Counted from the first letter of the stretch, positions 1-8,974 are shown. The stretch: DNA of 64,000 nt from Gammaproteobacteria bacterium (GCA_021773645.1 JAJFJU010000012.1:496001-560000); one strand, 5' to 3'. Notes: a model not told the origin generated them from the letters alone. Numbers and translations are program-made.

Positions 1-802
1 TCAGGAGGATGGGGATGAGGGGCTGGAGTATGAGCGAGAGCTGGACGTGGAGCCTTCCGAGCCTAGGGTTGAGCGGATAGTAAATCCACTAGCATTGCCC
101 AAGGGGGCTCAGGCCGGGAACTTGCTGCATGGGCTGCTGGAGCAGCTGGATTTCCCCACGGCCCAGGGACCCTTGCTGCGCGAGGCGATAATTGCAGCTC
201 TGCAGCGTGATGGCTTCGACTCGGCTTGCGCAGCGGCGGTAGAGATACTCATCGCTAATCTTCTTGATACCCCCTTAGATAGTGCGGGGACATTGCGCTT
301 GCGTGATATCGGGGTCGGACAGAAGTGTGCGGAGCTGAGTTTTTGGTTCCCGGTCCTGGGCTTGAAGGCCAAAGACTTGAATGCGGTATTAGCGCGCTAT
401 CAGGTGCCGGGCAACCACGCTTATCACTTCCGCGAAATCATGGGGATGATGAAGGGCTATATCGATCTGGTGTTTGAACATCAGGGGCGCTATTACCTGG
501 CAGACTATAAATCCAATCACCTGGGTGACAATCCTGGGGCCTATGATGCGGCGGCGCTGGCGGAGGCCATGGCTGCCCATCACTACGAGTTGCAGTACCT
601 CATCTACGCGGTTGCCCTCCATCGTCACCTTGCAACCCGTATCCCAGACTATGACTACGACACCCATTTCGGGGGTGTTTACTATCTCTTTCTGCGCGGT
701 ATCGAGCCGGCTCTGGGGCCCGTTAGTGGCATCTATTTTGATCGCCCGGAACGTGCCCTTATCGAGTCCCTGGATGGCCTTTTTGCAGGGGGGGTCGTAT
801 GA
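1..802 (+). CDS. recB: RecB C-terminal nuclease domain (partial, 5' end outside window)
   Basis: The C-terminal part of the beta subunit of exonuclease V (RecBCD), which loads on double-strand breaks and does all DNA cutting in the complex. The frame is open from base 2. The RecB nuclease signature is visible: a GNLLHG segment with the metal-binding His near base 130, KGYIDLVF, then LADYKSNHLG near base 500 carrying the catalytic Asp and Lys of the PD-(D/E)XK fold, and QYLIYAVALHRHL, the QxxxY-type motif. The stop overlaps an ATG of a bridging reading frame leading to recD. The helicase part must lie upstream of the window. Confidence 0.95.
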   Translation, partial: QEDGDEGLEYERELDVEPSEPRVERIVNPLALPKGAQAGNLLHGLLEQLDFPTAQGPLLREAIIAALQRDGFDSACAAAVEILIANLLDTPLDSAGTLRLRDIGVGQKCAELSFWFPVLGLKAKDLNAVLARYQVPGNHAYHFREIMGMMKGYIDLVFEHQGRYYLADYKSNHLGDNPGAYDAAALAEAMAAHHYELQYLIYAVALHRHLATRIPDYDYDTHFGGVYYLFLRGIEPALGPVSGIYFDRPERALIESLDGLFAGGVV

Positions 803-948
803 GCAGAATTGCTTTCACTCGCCCCACGTGGCAACGGGCTACGTTCACCGTAGGGCGGACCATGTCCGCCTTCGCCTCGCCACATCATCGCAATGGCGGA
901 CATGGTCCGCCCTACGCAGCTGGCCACCTTGCTGGCGAGTTGTCATGA
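799..948 (+). other. 49-codon bridging reading frame between recB and recD, spanning a REP pair
   Basis: An ATG overlaps the recB stop by 2 bp. The frame reads through both REP units and ends in a TGA that overlaps the recD ATG (ATGA). The peptide is mostly translated REP sequence and resembles no protein I know. It may simply keep ribosomes moving from recB to recD after the repeat inserted. It could also be chance. No function is claimed. Confidence 0.3.
849..916 (+). repeat. Inverted pair of REP units (BIME-like)
   Basis: Two 22-bp arms (849-870 and 895-916) are perfect reverse complements around a 24-bp centre. Each unit is GTAG followed by the stem GGCGGAC, loop CAT, stem GTCCGCC, or its complement. 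The GTAG tetranucleotide next to an imperfect palindrome is the known layout of REP sequences acted on by RAYT transposases, and a RAYT gene lies at 9648-10181. The pair sits exactly between recB and recD. Confidence 0.9.
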
Positions 949-2681
949 GCGTGCTGGCCGGTTTGCGGCGGATGGTAGGCGACGGTGATGTACGCGAGTT
1001 GGACTGGCACTTTGCCCGTTTTATGGCGCAACTCGATAGCGCGGAAAGTGCAGACCCAGTATTGGGAGCCTGTCTCGCCAGTGCTGCCGTGGGCCGTGGT
1101 AGTACCTGTTTGCGTCTTTCCACCTGGGCGGGTCAGACGCTTGCCGGGGGACTGCAAGTTCCCGCGCGGAAGGATTGGCAACAAACGCTCGAGGCCTCAT
1201 CGGTGGTGGGTGCGCCGGGAGAGCATGCTCCGCTTATCTTTGATGGCGATGAGCGACTGTATCTCGCTCGTTATTGGCAGGAGGAGGGGGTGCTGGCCAA
1301 GGCCCTGCGGGAGCGTGCTTTGGCGCTGCCTTCGGATGCGGATGAGGCGCTGCTTGAACGCGGTCTGGAACGGATGTTTCCAGGTGATGCCGGAGAAGCC
1401 GGTAGTCAGCGTGCCGCTGCCGCCATGGCGGTGCGCCATTCTCTGGCGGTGATCTCCGGCGGTGCGGGTACCGGCAAGACCCATACCGTGGCACGTATTC
1501 TTGCGCTGCTGGCGGAGCAGGCTTCAGCCGATAACTGGTGTGCCTTACTTGCGGCACCCACTGGCAAGGCGGCGGCGCGTTTGGCCGAGGCGGTGCGGGC
1601 GCAGAAGGTAGAACTCGGCATGGATGCGGTATTGCCTGAAACCGCGAGTACCCTGCATCGCTTGCTGGGCTATGGGGGTGGGGGTTCACCCCGCTACCAT
1701 GCCGGACGGACGCTTGTTGCTGATGTGGTGGTGGTGGATGAGGCCTCCATGGTGGACTTGCCGATGATGCGGGCACTGGTGGACGCCCTTGCCCCCACCA
1801 CCCGCCTGATTTTGCTGGGTGACAAAGATCAGCTTAGCTCGGTGGAAGTGGGTACGGTGCTCGGTGATATCTGTATTGCTGCCGGGAAGGGTGGGGTGCT
1901 CGGCCCCTGTGTACAAACTTTGCAGAAAAGCCGGCGCTTTGCTGAGTCCCAGGGTATTGGGCAGTTAGCCATGGCGATCAACGCGGGCGATAGTGAGCGG
2001 GCCCTGGCAGTTTTGTATGACGATAAATTCCCCGCTGTTTCTCTGCAGCCGTTAGCCGCCAGCGGCGTAGATCAGCAAGGATTACAGCGGCTTGCTGAAC
2101 CTTGGGGTGCGGTCCATCGTGATACGGTCGCAGCCCAGGTATTGGCGGCACAGCAGCATTTCCGGGTGCTGTGCGCAGTGCGTGAAGGGCGCTCCGGTAT
2201 CCACCACGTCAACGCGGGGGTTGAGCGGGTACTGCGGCTACAGGGGAAGATCGCTGGCAACGGGCGTTGGTATGCGGGGCAGCCGTTGCTGATTCGGCGC
2301 AATGACTACAGCCTGCAATTATTTAATGGCGAAACCGGTGTGGTGCTGGCGGATCCTGAGCGGGATGGCGAGCTTTCCGCATTTTTTGCCGCGGGGGAGG
2401 GCTCCGTGCGTAGTTTTGCGCCGGCGTTGCTGCCAGCCCATGATTCCGCCTATGCACTGACGGTGCATCAGAGTCAGGGTTCGGAATTTGATCGCGTTAT
2501 TTTGGTATTGCCCCCGGAGGGCAGCCGCATGCTAAGCCGGGAGCTGCTTTACACCGCCTGTACCCGGGCGCGGCAGGAAATCGAGATTTGGGCGAGTGAA
2601 CAGACCGTATTACAGGCCGTAGCTCAACGGGTGGAGCGGGCCTCGGGGCTTGAAGTACGGTTGGCAGAGGTGGACGCATGA
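945..2681 (+). CDS. recD: RecD, exonuclease V alpha subunit (5'-3' helicase)
   Basis: The fast 5'-3' helicase of RecBCD, a superfamily 1B motor. From the ATG at 945 the protein has 578 residues, normal for RecD. Visible motifs: Walker A GGAGTGKT (about residues 172-179), motif Ia AAPTGKAAARL, Walker B VVVVDEASMVD (about 261-271), motif III LLGDKDQLSSVE, motif V LTVHQSQGSEFD and motif VI LLYTACTRAR. The 945 start gives a typical RecD N-terminus. Earlier in-frame starts would translate the REP repeats and recB in a foreign frame. The gene follows recB, as in most gammaproteobacteria. Confidence 0.95.
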   Translation: MSVLAGLRRMVGDGDVRELDWHFARFMAQLDSAESADPVLGACLASAAVGRGSTCLRLSTWAGQTLAGGLQVPARKDWQQTLEASSVVGAPGEHAPLIFDGDERLYLARYWQEEGVLAKALRERALALPSDADEALLERGLERMFPGDAGEAGSQRAAAAMAVRHSLAVISGGAGTGKTHTVARILALLAEQASADNWCALLAAPTGKAAARLAEAVRAQKVELGMDAVLPETASTLHRLLGYGGGGSPRYHAGRTLVADVVVVDEASMVDLPMMRALVDALAPTTRLILLGDKDQLSSVEVGTVLGDICIAAGKGGVLGPCVQTLQKSRRFAESQGIGQLAMAINAGDSERALAVLYDDKFPAVSLQPLAASGVDQQGLQRLAEPWGAVHRDTVAAQVLAAQQHFRVLCAVREGRSGIHHVNAGVERVLRLQGKIAGNGRWYAGQPLLIRRNDYSLQLFNGETGVVLADPERDGELSAFFAAGEGSVRSFAPALLPAHDSAYALTVHQSQGSEFDRVILVLPPEGSRMLSRELLYTACTRARQEIEIWASEQTVLQAVAQRVERASGLEVRLAEVDA

Positions 2682-2754
2682 TGGGGGGCACGGGCATTAA
2701 AGAATGGCGGTCAGCGGCCGCTCATATGCGGGTAAACGAAGGCTAGGGGAAACG

Positions 2755-3765
2755 ATGAAAATACTGGTAACCGGTGCCGCAGGCTTTATCGGCGCGAATC
2801 TGAGTGAACGCTTGCTGGAGCGTGGCGATGAGGTCATTGGTCTCGACTGCCTCAGCGACTACTACGATGTAGGGCTAAAAAAGGCTCGCTTGGCACGCCT
2901 TCAGCCCTACGACAATTTCCGTTTCGTAAAACTCGATCTGGCCGATGGCGACGGTGTGGCGCGGTTGTTTGCCGAGGTGCGGCCGCAGCGGGTTGTGAAT
3001 CTGGCGGCGCAGGCGGGGGTGCGTTATTCGATGAAAAATCCGCTCGCCTATGTGGAATCGAATATCGTTGGCTTTGCCCATGTGCTGGAGGGTTGCCGGC
3101 ACAACGAGGTGGAGCACCTGACCTATGCCTCCACCAGCTCGGTCTATGGTGCCAATACGCTGCAGCCCTTTTCCGTACACCATAATGTTGACCACCCCTT
3201 GTCTTTCTATGCGGCCAGTAAAAAGGCCAATGAACTGATGGCCCACAGCTACAGCCATCTCTATGGATTGCCCACCACCGGGCTGCGGTTTTTCACCGTT
3301 TATGGTCCTTGGGGTCGTCCCGATATGGCGCTCTTCTTATTCACCCGCAATATCCTCGCAGGCAAGCCCATTGACGTCTTCAATTACGGTAAGCACCGGC
3401 GCGATTTCACCTACGTGGATGACATCGTTGAGGGTGTAAGGCGGGTGCTGGATCGGCCGGCACCGCGTAATGATGAGTGGAATGGCGATAGCCCCGATGC
3501 GGCATCGAGCCGAGCACCCTATCGTCTCTACAACATCGGCAATCAGACGGCGGTGGAATTGGATCACTACATCAGTGTTTTGGAGGACTGCCTGGGCAAG
3601 AAGGCCGAGCGCAACCTGCTGCCGTTACAACCAGGCGATGTGCCGGATACCCTGGCCGATGTAGAGGATCTGGTACGTGATCTCGACTATCGGCCCAACA
3701 CACCGGTGGAGGTGGGGATACAGAATTTTGTTGATTGGTATAAAGAATATTACGGGGTGAATTGA
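2755..3765 (+). CDS. NAD-dependent epimerase, probably UDP-glucuronate 4-epimerase
   Basis: An extended short-chain dehydrogenase of 336 residues that most likely interconverts UDP-glucuronate and UDP-galacturonate. It shows the Rossmann motif TGAAGFIG at residues 7-14, the active-site region STSSVYG, and the YxxxK pair in YAASKKAN. The [13 protein letters not shown] segment and [10 protein letters not shown] are typical of the CapI/LspL UDP-glucuronate epimerase branch. Start chosen at 2755, with an AGGGGAA ribosome site just upstream. Its stop overlaps the next gene by one base, and ugd two genes on would supply its substrate. A UDP-GlcNAc epimerase activity (WbpP type) is less likely but not excluded. 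Confidence 0.85.
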   Translation: MKILVTGAAGFIGANLSERLLERGDEVIGLDCLSDYYDVGLKKARLARLQPYDNFRFVKLDLADGDGVARLFAEVRPQRVVNLAAQAGVRYSMKNPLAYVESNIVGFAHVLEGCRHNEVEHLTYASTSSVYGANTLQPFSVHHNVDHPLSFYAASKKANELMAHSYSHLYGLPTTGLRFFTVYGPWGRPDMALFLFTRNILAGKPIDVFNYGKHRRDFTYVDDIVEGVRRVLDRPAPRNDEWNGDSPDAASSRAPYRLYNIGNQTAVELDHYISVLEDCLGKKAERNLLPLQPGDVPDTLADVEDLVRDLDYRPNTPVEVGIQNFVDWYKEYYGVN

Positions 3766-5051
3766 TGGCACATGGAAGAAAAATTGCGGTAATCGGGCTT
3801 GGTTATGTGGGCTTGCCGGTAGCGGTGGCCTTTGGCCACCAAGGCTCTGCAGTGGGTTTCGATATGAACGGCGCGCGGGTGGCAGAGCTCAACAAGGGGC
3901 ACGATCGGACCGCCGAGGTGACAGCGGATGAGCTGGCAGCGACCAACGTGCTGTTTACCGCTAATCCTATGGATTTGCCCAAGGCCGATTTCTTTATAGT
4001 CGCGGTGCCGACCCCCATTGATGCTGCCAAGCGGCCCGATCTCATGCCTTTGCTGGGGGCCACCTCGACGGTGGGGTCACAACTGAAGAAGGGCGACATT
4101 GTGGTGTTTGAATCCACGGTCTATCCCGGGGTCACAGAGGAATCCTGTGTGCCGGTACTGGAACGTAGCTCGGGGCTGAAATGTGGTGTGGACTTCAGCG
4201 TGGGCTACTCGCCGGAACGGATTAATCCGGGCGATAAGGAACACAGTTTTACCACCATCACCAAAGTCGTTTCTGGTCTTGATGAGGAAACCCTGGAGAT
4301 CGTCGCTGAGGTCTATAGTTCGGTGGTCACGGCCGGGGTACATCGGGCAGCCACCATCAAGGTGGCAGAGGCCGCCAAGGTGATTGAGAACACCCAGCGT
4401 GATCTCAATATCGCCCTGATGAACGAACTGAGCCTCATTTTTGATCGCCTCGATATCGATACCCGGGACGTGCTGGCAGCGGCCGGCACCAAATGGAATT
4501 TTCTACCCTTTACACCGGGGTTGGTGGGTGGGCATTGCATTGGCGTGGACCCCTATTATCTGACCCACAAGGCCACCATGGTTGGCTACAACCCTCAGGT
4601 GATCTTGGCCGGGCGGCGGATCAACGATGAAATGGGGGCCTTTATGGCCGGGCAGGTGGTGAAGGCTCTGATCCACCGGGGTGAGACCGTGCGCCACAAT
4701 GTAGTCACCGTACTGGGATTGACCTTCAAGGAGGATGTTCCGGATCTGCGCAATACCAAGGTCATTGATATTATCCGTGAGCTGGAAGATTACGCACTGG
4801 ATGTGCAGGTCCATGACCCACAGGCGGATGTGGCCGAGGCGGAACAGGAATACGGCATTACCCCACTGGACTTCGATGCACTCAAGCCGGCGCAGTGTGT
4901 GATTTTGGCGGTTGCCCACAAAGAATATCTGCAACGTGGCTGGGCCTTAGTTTCAGAGCTGTTGAGCGGCGGAGAAGGCGTGGTTATCGATGTAAAGGGC
5001 GTATTGCCCAGGGACGAGATACCGGCAGGGATCACCCTGTGGCGTCTGTGA
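3765..5051 (+). CDS. tviB: UDP-N-acetyl-hexosamine 6-dehydrogenase, TviB/WbpO-like
   Basis: A 428-residue UDP-sugar dehydrogenase that makes a 2-acetamido uronic acid (UDP-GalNAcA or UDP-GlcNAcA) by two NAD-dependent oxidations. It has the N-terminal GLGYVGLP dinucleotide motif, the segment STVYPGVTEE, and the catalytic Cys in GGHCIGVDPYYL. The pattern with SPERINPGD is that of the TviB/WbpO/WbpA group rather than UDP-glucose dehydrogenase. The ATG shares a base with the upstream TGA, so the two genes are translationally coupled. Substrate choice between GlcNAc and GalNAc cannot be fixed by eye. Confidence 0.88.
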   Translation: MAHGRKIAVIGLGYVGLPVAVAFGHQGSAVGFDMNGARVAELNKGHDRTAEVTADELAATNVLFTANPMDLPKADFFIVAVPTPIDAAKRPDLMPLLGATSTVGSQLKKGDIVVFESTVYPGVTEESCVPVLERSSGLKCGVDFSVGYSPERINPGDKEHSFTTITKVVSGLDEETLEIVAEVYSSVVTAGVHRAATIKVAEAAKVIENTQRDLNIALMNELSLIFDRLDIDTRDVLAAAGTKWNFLPFTPGLVGGHCIGVDPYYLTHKATMVGYNPQVILAGRRINDEMGAFMAGQVVKALIHRGETVRHNVVTVLGLTFKEDVPDLRNTKVIDIIRELEDYALDVQVHDPQADVAEAEQEYGITPLDFDALKPAQCVILAVAHKEYLQRGWALVSELLSGGEGVVIDVKGVLPRDEIPAGITLWRL

Positions 5052-5067
5052 CAGGAGCTATTAAGCA

Positions 5068-6372
5068 ATGAATGTAACTATGGTGGGTGCAGGTTATGTG
5101 GGCCTGGTGTCGGGGGCATGTTTTGCAGAATTCGGGGCCCAGGTCACCTGTCTGGATGTGGATGAGGGCAGAATCGCGTCCCTGTCCCGAGGCGAGATCC
5201 CCATTTACGAGCCGGGTCTGGCGGATCTGGTGGCGAAGAACCAGGCGGACGGTAGTTTGCACTTCAGTACCGATTTTGCTGAGGCAGTGGGCGGTGCGGA
5301 TCTGGTGTTTATTGCGGTGGGAACCCCCAGCCGTCGTGGTGACGGACATGCTGATCTTGGCTATGTCTTTGCCGCTGCCCGCGAGATAGCCCAACATCTC
5401 TCCGACTACACCGTCATCGTGGATAAATCCACCGTACCCGTGGGCACTGCCCGCCAGGTGGCGCGCATAATTGGCGAAGAGAACCCGGAGGCCGATTTTG
5501 ATGTAGCCTCGAATCCCGAGTTTCTGCGTGAGGGTGCGGCCATATCTGACTTCATGCGCCCGGATCGGGTGGTGCTTGGAGTGGAAAGCGAGCGGGCCGA
5601 GCAGCGTTTGCGCGAGCTCTACCGACCACTGAATCTCATCGAGACGCCGTTGGTGATTACCAATCTGGAAAGTGCGGAGCTGACCAAGTACGCCGCCAAT
5701 GCCTTTCTCGCCACCAAGATCAGCTTTATCAACGAGATTTCCGCCCTCTGTGAGGCGGTGGATGCCGATGTGCATGCGGTGGCGCGTGGCATGGGTCTAG
5801 ATGGCCGTATCGGCCGCAAATTCCTGCACGCTGGCCCCGGTTATGGTGGTTCCTGCTTTCCCAAGGACACCCTGGCGTTGGTACGTACCGCTCAGGAAAA
5901 CAGTGTTTCCTGTCGCATCGTCGAGTCGGTAGTGGAGGTAAACGCTGCCCAGCGGGCCCGCATGGTGCACAAGATTCGCCGCGCGCTTGGAGGCAGCGAA
6001 GCGGGCAAGACGATTGCGGTGCTGGGTCTTACCTTCAAGCCCGAGACCGACGATATGCGCGATGCCCCGGCGCTCGCGATCCTGCCGCCGCTGCTGGAAA
6101 AAGGAGCGGTAATTCGGGCTCACGACCCGCAAGGCATGGACGAGGCACGCAAGCTGTTACCGGCAACCATGCATTACTGCGATGACATCTACGAAACAGT
6201 GGCGGGTGCCGATGCAGTGATAATGATGACCGAGTGGAATTGTTATCGTGGGCTTGATTTGCAACGCCTCAAAGAAGGTATGGCGGGCGATGTGTTTGTG
6301 GACCTGCGTAATGTCTACGAACCGGAGCAGATGCAGGCCGCCGGGTTTCAGTATTTCGGCGTCGGGCGCTAG
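5068..6372 (+). CDS. ugd: UDP-glucose 6-dehydrogenase
   Basis: Oxidises UDP-glucose to UDP-glucuronate for surface polysaccharides. 434 residues, the usual bacterial length. Motifs: GAGYVGLVSGACFAE at the N-terminus, VGTPSRRGDGHADL, STVPVGTA, the catalytic Cys in GYGGSCFPKDT, and the C-terminal LTFKPETDDMRDAP. An AGGAG ribosome site lies about 10 bases before the ATG. It is the third gene of a small UDP-sugar cluster and is distinct from the preceding TviB-like paralog. The last base of its TAG stop is also the first base of the MITE that follows. Confidence 0.95.
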   Translation: MNVTMVGAGYVGLVSGACFAEFGAQVTCLDVDEGRIASLSRGEIPIYEPGLADLVAKNQADGSLHFSTDFAEAVGGADLVFIAVGTPSRRGDGHADLGYVFAAAREIAQHLSDYTVIVDKSTVPVGTARQVARIIGEENPEADFDVASNPEFLREGAAISDFMRPDRVVLGVESERAEQRLRELYRPLNLIETPLVITNLESAELTKYAANAFLATKISFINEISALCEAVDADVHAVARGMGLDGRIGRKFLHAGPGYGGSCFPKDTLALVRTAQENSVSCRIVESVVEVNAAQRARMVHKIRRALGGSEAGKTIAVLGLTFKPETDDMRDAPALAILPPLLEKGAVIRAHDPQGMDEARKLLPATMHYCDDIYETVAGADAVIMMTEWNCYRGLDLQRLKEGMAGDVFVDLRNVYEPEQMQAAGFQYFGVGR

Positions 6373-6532
6373 GGGAGCTCTGATTTATTCTGAGCGAAGT
6401 AGATTGTGATTCAAAATGTTCAGCTTTGAGGCATTGATTGCACGTAATAGCTGGCTATTACGAAGAGCAGTAACGATAAAGATGGACATTTTGGGCGCAA
6501 GGTACGAGTTCACGAATAGATCAGAGCTTCCT
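6372..6532 (+). mobile_element. 161-bp MITE, copy 1, inserted in the ugd stop codon
   Basis: A non-coding element with about 19-bp imperfect terminal inverted repeats (left AGCTCTGATTTATTC, right reading GAATAGATCAGAGCTT) and TA on both sides (6370-6371 and 6533-6534). The centre is a strong hairpin, CGTAATAGC then TG then GCTATTACG. Two further copies lie at 20414-20574 and 58896-59054. The small size, inverted ends and TA duplication fit a MITE mobilised by an IS630/Tc1-mariner type transposase, which is not in this window. Confidence 0.85.
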
Positions 6533-6545
6533 TAGCATGGAAGTC

Positions 6546-6564
6546 GCCATCGGTATTCGATGGC
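6546..6564 (+). other. Hairpin in the rfaH leader
   Basis: GCCATCG, loop GTATT, CGATGGC: a perfect 7-bp stem directly upstream of the AAGGGA ribosome site of rfaH. There is no T-run, so it is not an intrinsic terminator. It could affect rfaH translation or stability, but nothing more can be said. Confidence 0.35.
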
Positions 6565-6587
6565 AATAATGAAGAAGGGAAGCATTG

Positions 6588-7085
6588 ATGGACGCCTGGT
6601 ATCTCCTTTACAGCAAGCCCCGCGGTGAGCGGCTGGCCCTCGAAAATCTGACTCGCCAGGGCTATCGTGCCTATTTGCCCGTGCTGCGCGCCCGGCGCCG
6701 GCGCGAGCGCCGTTATTACGATGTAATCGTCCCCATGTTTCCCCGCTACCTATTTCTTCAACTCAATGATGAGACCGAGGACTGGGGTCCTATCCGCTCC
6801 ACAATTGGGGTAGCTAATATGGTGCGCTTTTCCAGCCATGCGGCGGTGGTTCCAGATGCTCTGGTAGAGGCCCTACATGCGCGCGAAGATGCCGATGGGG
6901 TGCAATGCCTGCCGGAGGTAAAACTCAAACCCGGGGATCGGGTGCGCATCCGTGACGGCGCAATGGCGGGCTACGAGGCCATTTTTGAGGCATCCAGCGG
7001 AAAAGAGCGGGTGGTTTTATTACTGGAATTGGCGGATCGCAGTGCCCGCATCGAGGCACCGCTATCGGGGATTGAGGCGGTTTAG
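6588..7085 (+). CDS. rfaH: RfaH-type NusG paralog, operon-specific antiterminator
   Basis: A specialised NusG paralog that joins RNA polymerase paused at an ops element and keeps it, and the coupled ribosome, going through long surface-polysaccharide operons. 165 residues from the ATG at 6588, preceded by AAGGGA. It starts WYLLYSKPRGE like RfaH, has the FPRYLFLQL core of the NGN domain, and ends in a KOW-like domain (PGDRVRIRDGAMAGYEAIF). It stands alone rather than in secE-nusG-rplK context, as RfaH does. A perfect ops site at 26715-26727 ahead of a 31-kb polysaccharide operon strongly supports the assignment. Confidence 0.9.
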   Translation: MDAWYLLYSKPRGERLALENLTRQGYRAYLPVLRARRRRERRYYDVIVPMFPRYLFLQLNDETEDWGPIRSTIGVANMVRFSSHAAVVPDALVEALHAREDADGVQCLPEVKLKPGDRVRIRDGAMAGYEAIFEASSGKERVVLLLELADRSARIEAPLSGIEAV

Positions 7086-7139
7086 AACCGGCAGCCAACC
7101 CATGGCTACCTAACACCCAATTTTTAACCGTCGCTGGCC

Positions 7140-7207
7140 GGCGCACATAGTGCGCCCTACGGGGGTTTGAAGGCGGGATGTGTGTGGTAGGACGGGCCGT
7201 GCCCGCT
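7140..7207 (+). repeat. Divergent REP pair
   Basis: 7140-7160 is GGCGCAC-ATA-GTGCGCC followed by CTAC (minus orientation). 7187-7207 is GTAG followed by GACGGGC-CGT-GCCCGCT (plus orientation). The first unit differs from the common GGCGGAC stem but both arms changed together, so pairing is kept. With 7224-7343 it fills the roughly 300-bp gap after rfaH, in which I see no gene. Confidence 0.8.
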
Positions 7208-7223
7208 GATTGCACGGCTGTTT

Positions 7224-7343
7224 GGCAGACATGGTTTTGTGCAGGGATGCACTTATGCCGCGATGGTATTACGCGCATGGATGCACGGGAGTAGGGCAAT
7301 GCAGGAGCAATTGCCGAGGATGCCAAGGAGCGGTCTGCCCTAC
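7224..7343 (-). repeat. Long-loop REP, 120 bp
   Basis: GGCAGAC at 7224-7230 pairs with GTCTGCC at 7333-7339, followed by CTAC. This is a REP in which the 3-nt loop is replaced by about 106 nt. The loop starts ATGGTTTTGTGCAGGGATGC, the same module as in 9481-9552 and 10265-10336, and carries an extra segment with GGCAAT/ATTGCC arms. The outer stem differs from the other copies yet still pairs. Confidence 0.8.
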
Positions 7344-7383
7344 CAGGGAGATGGGCGCCTCTGGGATGGCCCAATGGTTGCGG

Positions 7384-8919
7384 CTACCACACCCCCGGAA
7401 TAAAGCGATAGAGTACGTGTTTGCAGTAGCTCCGGTAGTCTGGGTCCTGACGCAGATGGCGCTCTTCGGTCATTGCTCGCAGGTAGTAAATAAAATTCCA
7501 TGCCCCTAGAAACACAAACTGCATTGGGTTGCTGAAATTGGTGATGCTGCTAGCCCACCAGGCGAGGTTTTTGCAGGTGTAGGCTGGGTGGCGTATCAGG
7601 GCGTAGGGTCCCTGGGTGAGGATACCGCGATGGGTCAGGTTGGAAAAGCGCAGCCCGAAGGCCATGGTTGCCCATACATAAATGGCATATAGCACTAGGC
7701 TAAAGGTCTTCAGCCCCACCTCCAGCCACACTGACTGAAAAATCCAGTAGGCAGTGGAAAAACCCGTCGGGCCATAGGGCAGATAACCATTAGCCACGCC
7801 GTTAAAGGGTGGATAACAGATCAGTGCCACCAGCCAGCCACTCATGGTGGGGTCGACACTACGCGACTTGTTGTCAAGCCAGCGTGAGGAGGCGCAATAG
7901 CCGATGAGCCCCAGCCCCACATCTACCACGAACATGCTGTGGAACAGCACCCAGTAGGCGGCGTCAAAGGACTGTTTCCAGTGCACGCCGATGCGGCCCG
8001 AGCCATCCAGGTACCGACCCAGGAAGGTAGAAAGCTGGCCGAATTCGTTGAATAGAAATACCACCATCAGCGGCACGAAGAAGAGTTTCACCCCCAGATC
8101 CCGCAGTAGTGCGAGATTACGACGGTCATTCAGTATTCGCCGCAGTCCGGTATAACCGGGGTGCAGTACGCGTCGCATCATGCCGCGCAGGATCAGCAGC
8201 AGTACGAAGCCCGCATCCACCCGATGTTCGTAGCGATGCCCGCGATAACGAGCGGTGATCAGCGCATAGGGAAAGCCGAAAAACAGATAGGCGCTATATA
8301 GATAGGCGCAGACGATGCGCCAGTTCTCATAGTATTTGTTGCCATAGAAGGGGTGGGAAAAGGTGATGGCGAGCACCAGGGTGAAGGCGAGCAAGCCCGC
8401 CCCCCAGCGCCAGAAGGCACTGCGCAGGGCCCAGGCGAAGGGCGAGCGCACAATGCGATCCTGACTGCGATCCCGCCATAGCCAGGGCAGTAGCATGGCT
8501 CCCGCCTGTAGCGCGAACACCACCTCCATGCGATTCCACTTCCAGCCGCCAAGCTCCTGCAGTGGGGCCGAGAGTAGCCAGGCGGCACCCTGGGCGATGC
8601 CGAAGATTCCCCCCAACGTTACGGCGCTAATGGCTAGGATCAGTGCCCGCCCAGTGCGGTTGCGGATGAACTCCCAGCTCACCATGAACTGGAAGCCGAG
8701 CAGCACGATAAATAAAATGTCGTAGTAGTTTCGGGTGATGGAACGGAAATGATAGTCGGCGGGTAGCCAGCTCAATGCGCCCGTAATAGGGGGGCCGCCA
8801 GCCGGCAGTACCCGGGTCTGGTATAGCGCGTAGGCGATGGCCATACACAGCAGATAGCAGCCACCGAGTACCCCGGTGGACTGGTTTTGGCAGCCTTTGG
8901 TGACATCAAATTCGTGCAT
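7384..8919 (-). CDS. Polytopic membrane protein with C-terminal ICMT/PEMT-like methyltransferase signature
   Basis: A 511-residue protein with roughly ten hydrophobic segments spread along its length. The last 100 residues have the isoprenylcysteine/phospholipid methyltransferase pattern: TQGPYALIRHPAYTCKNL, then a hydrophobic stretch, then TEERHLRQDPDYRSYCKHV, which in this family bind SAM and the membrane substrate. The long N-terminal membrane part is unlike ordinary ICMT proteins of about 200 residues and I do not recognise it. The start at 8919 (MHEFDVTK) has AGG six bases upstream. It is convergent with rfaH and divergent from the pilin gene. Function is inferred only from the C-terminal motif. 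Confidence 0.7.
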   Translation of the reverse strand: MHEFDVTKGCQNQSTGVLGGCYLLCMAIAYALYQTRVLPAGGPPITGALSWLPADYHFRSITRNYYDILFIVLLGFQFMVSWEFIRNRTGRALILAISAVTLGGIFGIAQGAAWLLSAPLQELGGWKWNRMEVVFALQAGAMLLPWLWRDRSQDRIVRSPFAWALRSAFWRWGAGLLAFTLVLAITFSHPFYGNKYYENWRIVCAYLYSAYLFFGFPYALITARYRGHRYEHRVDAGFVLLLILRGMMRRVLHPGYTGLRRILNDRRNLALLRDLGVKLFFVPLMVVFLFNEFGQLSTFLGRYLDGSGRIGVHWKQSFDAAYWVLFHSMFVVDVGLGLIGYCASSRWLDNKSRSVDPTMSGWLVALICYPPFNGVANGYLPYGPTGFSTAYWIFQSVWLEVGLKTFSLVLYAIYVWATMAFGLRFSNLTHRGILTQGPYALIRHPAYTCKNLAWWASSITNFSNPMQFVFLGAWNFIYYLRAMTEERHLRQDPDYRSYCKHVLYRFIPGVW

Positions 8920-8974
8920 GGGTGCCTATTATCCCCAATGTCGTGGTCCGGGTCTCATTTTTGCATCGGAAAGT

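Noticed and set aside
474-944. N-terminal extension of RecD back to 474
   Set aside because: It would translate recB in another frame and the REP pair. The ATG at 945 gives a normal RecD N-terminus.
3765-5051. Second UDP-glucose dehydrogenase
   Set aside because: Active-site context GGHCIGVDPYYL and SPERINPGD match the TviB/WbpO group, and a true ugd follows directly.
6588-7085. Housekeeping NusG
   Set aside because: Not in secE-nusG-rplK context. The WYLLYSKPRGE opening and the ops site in the same window favour RfaH.
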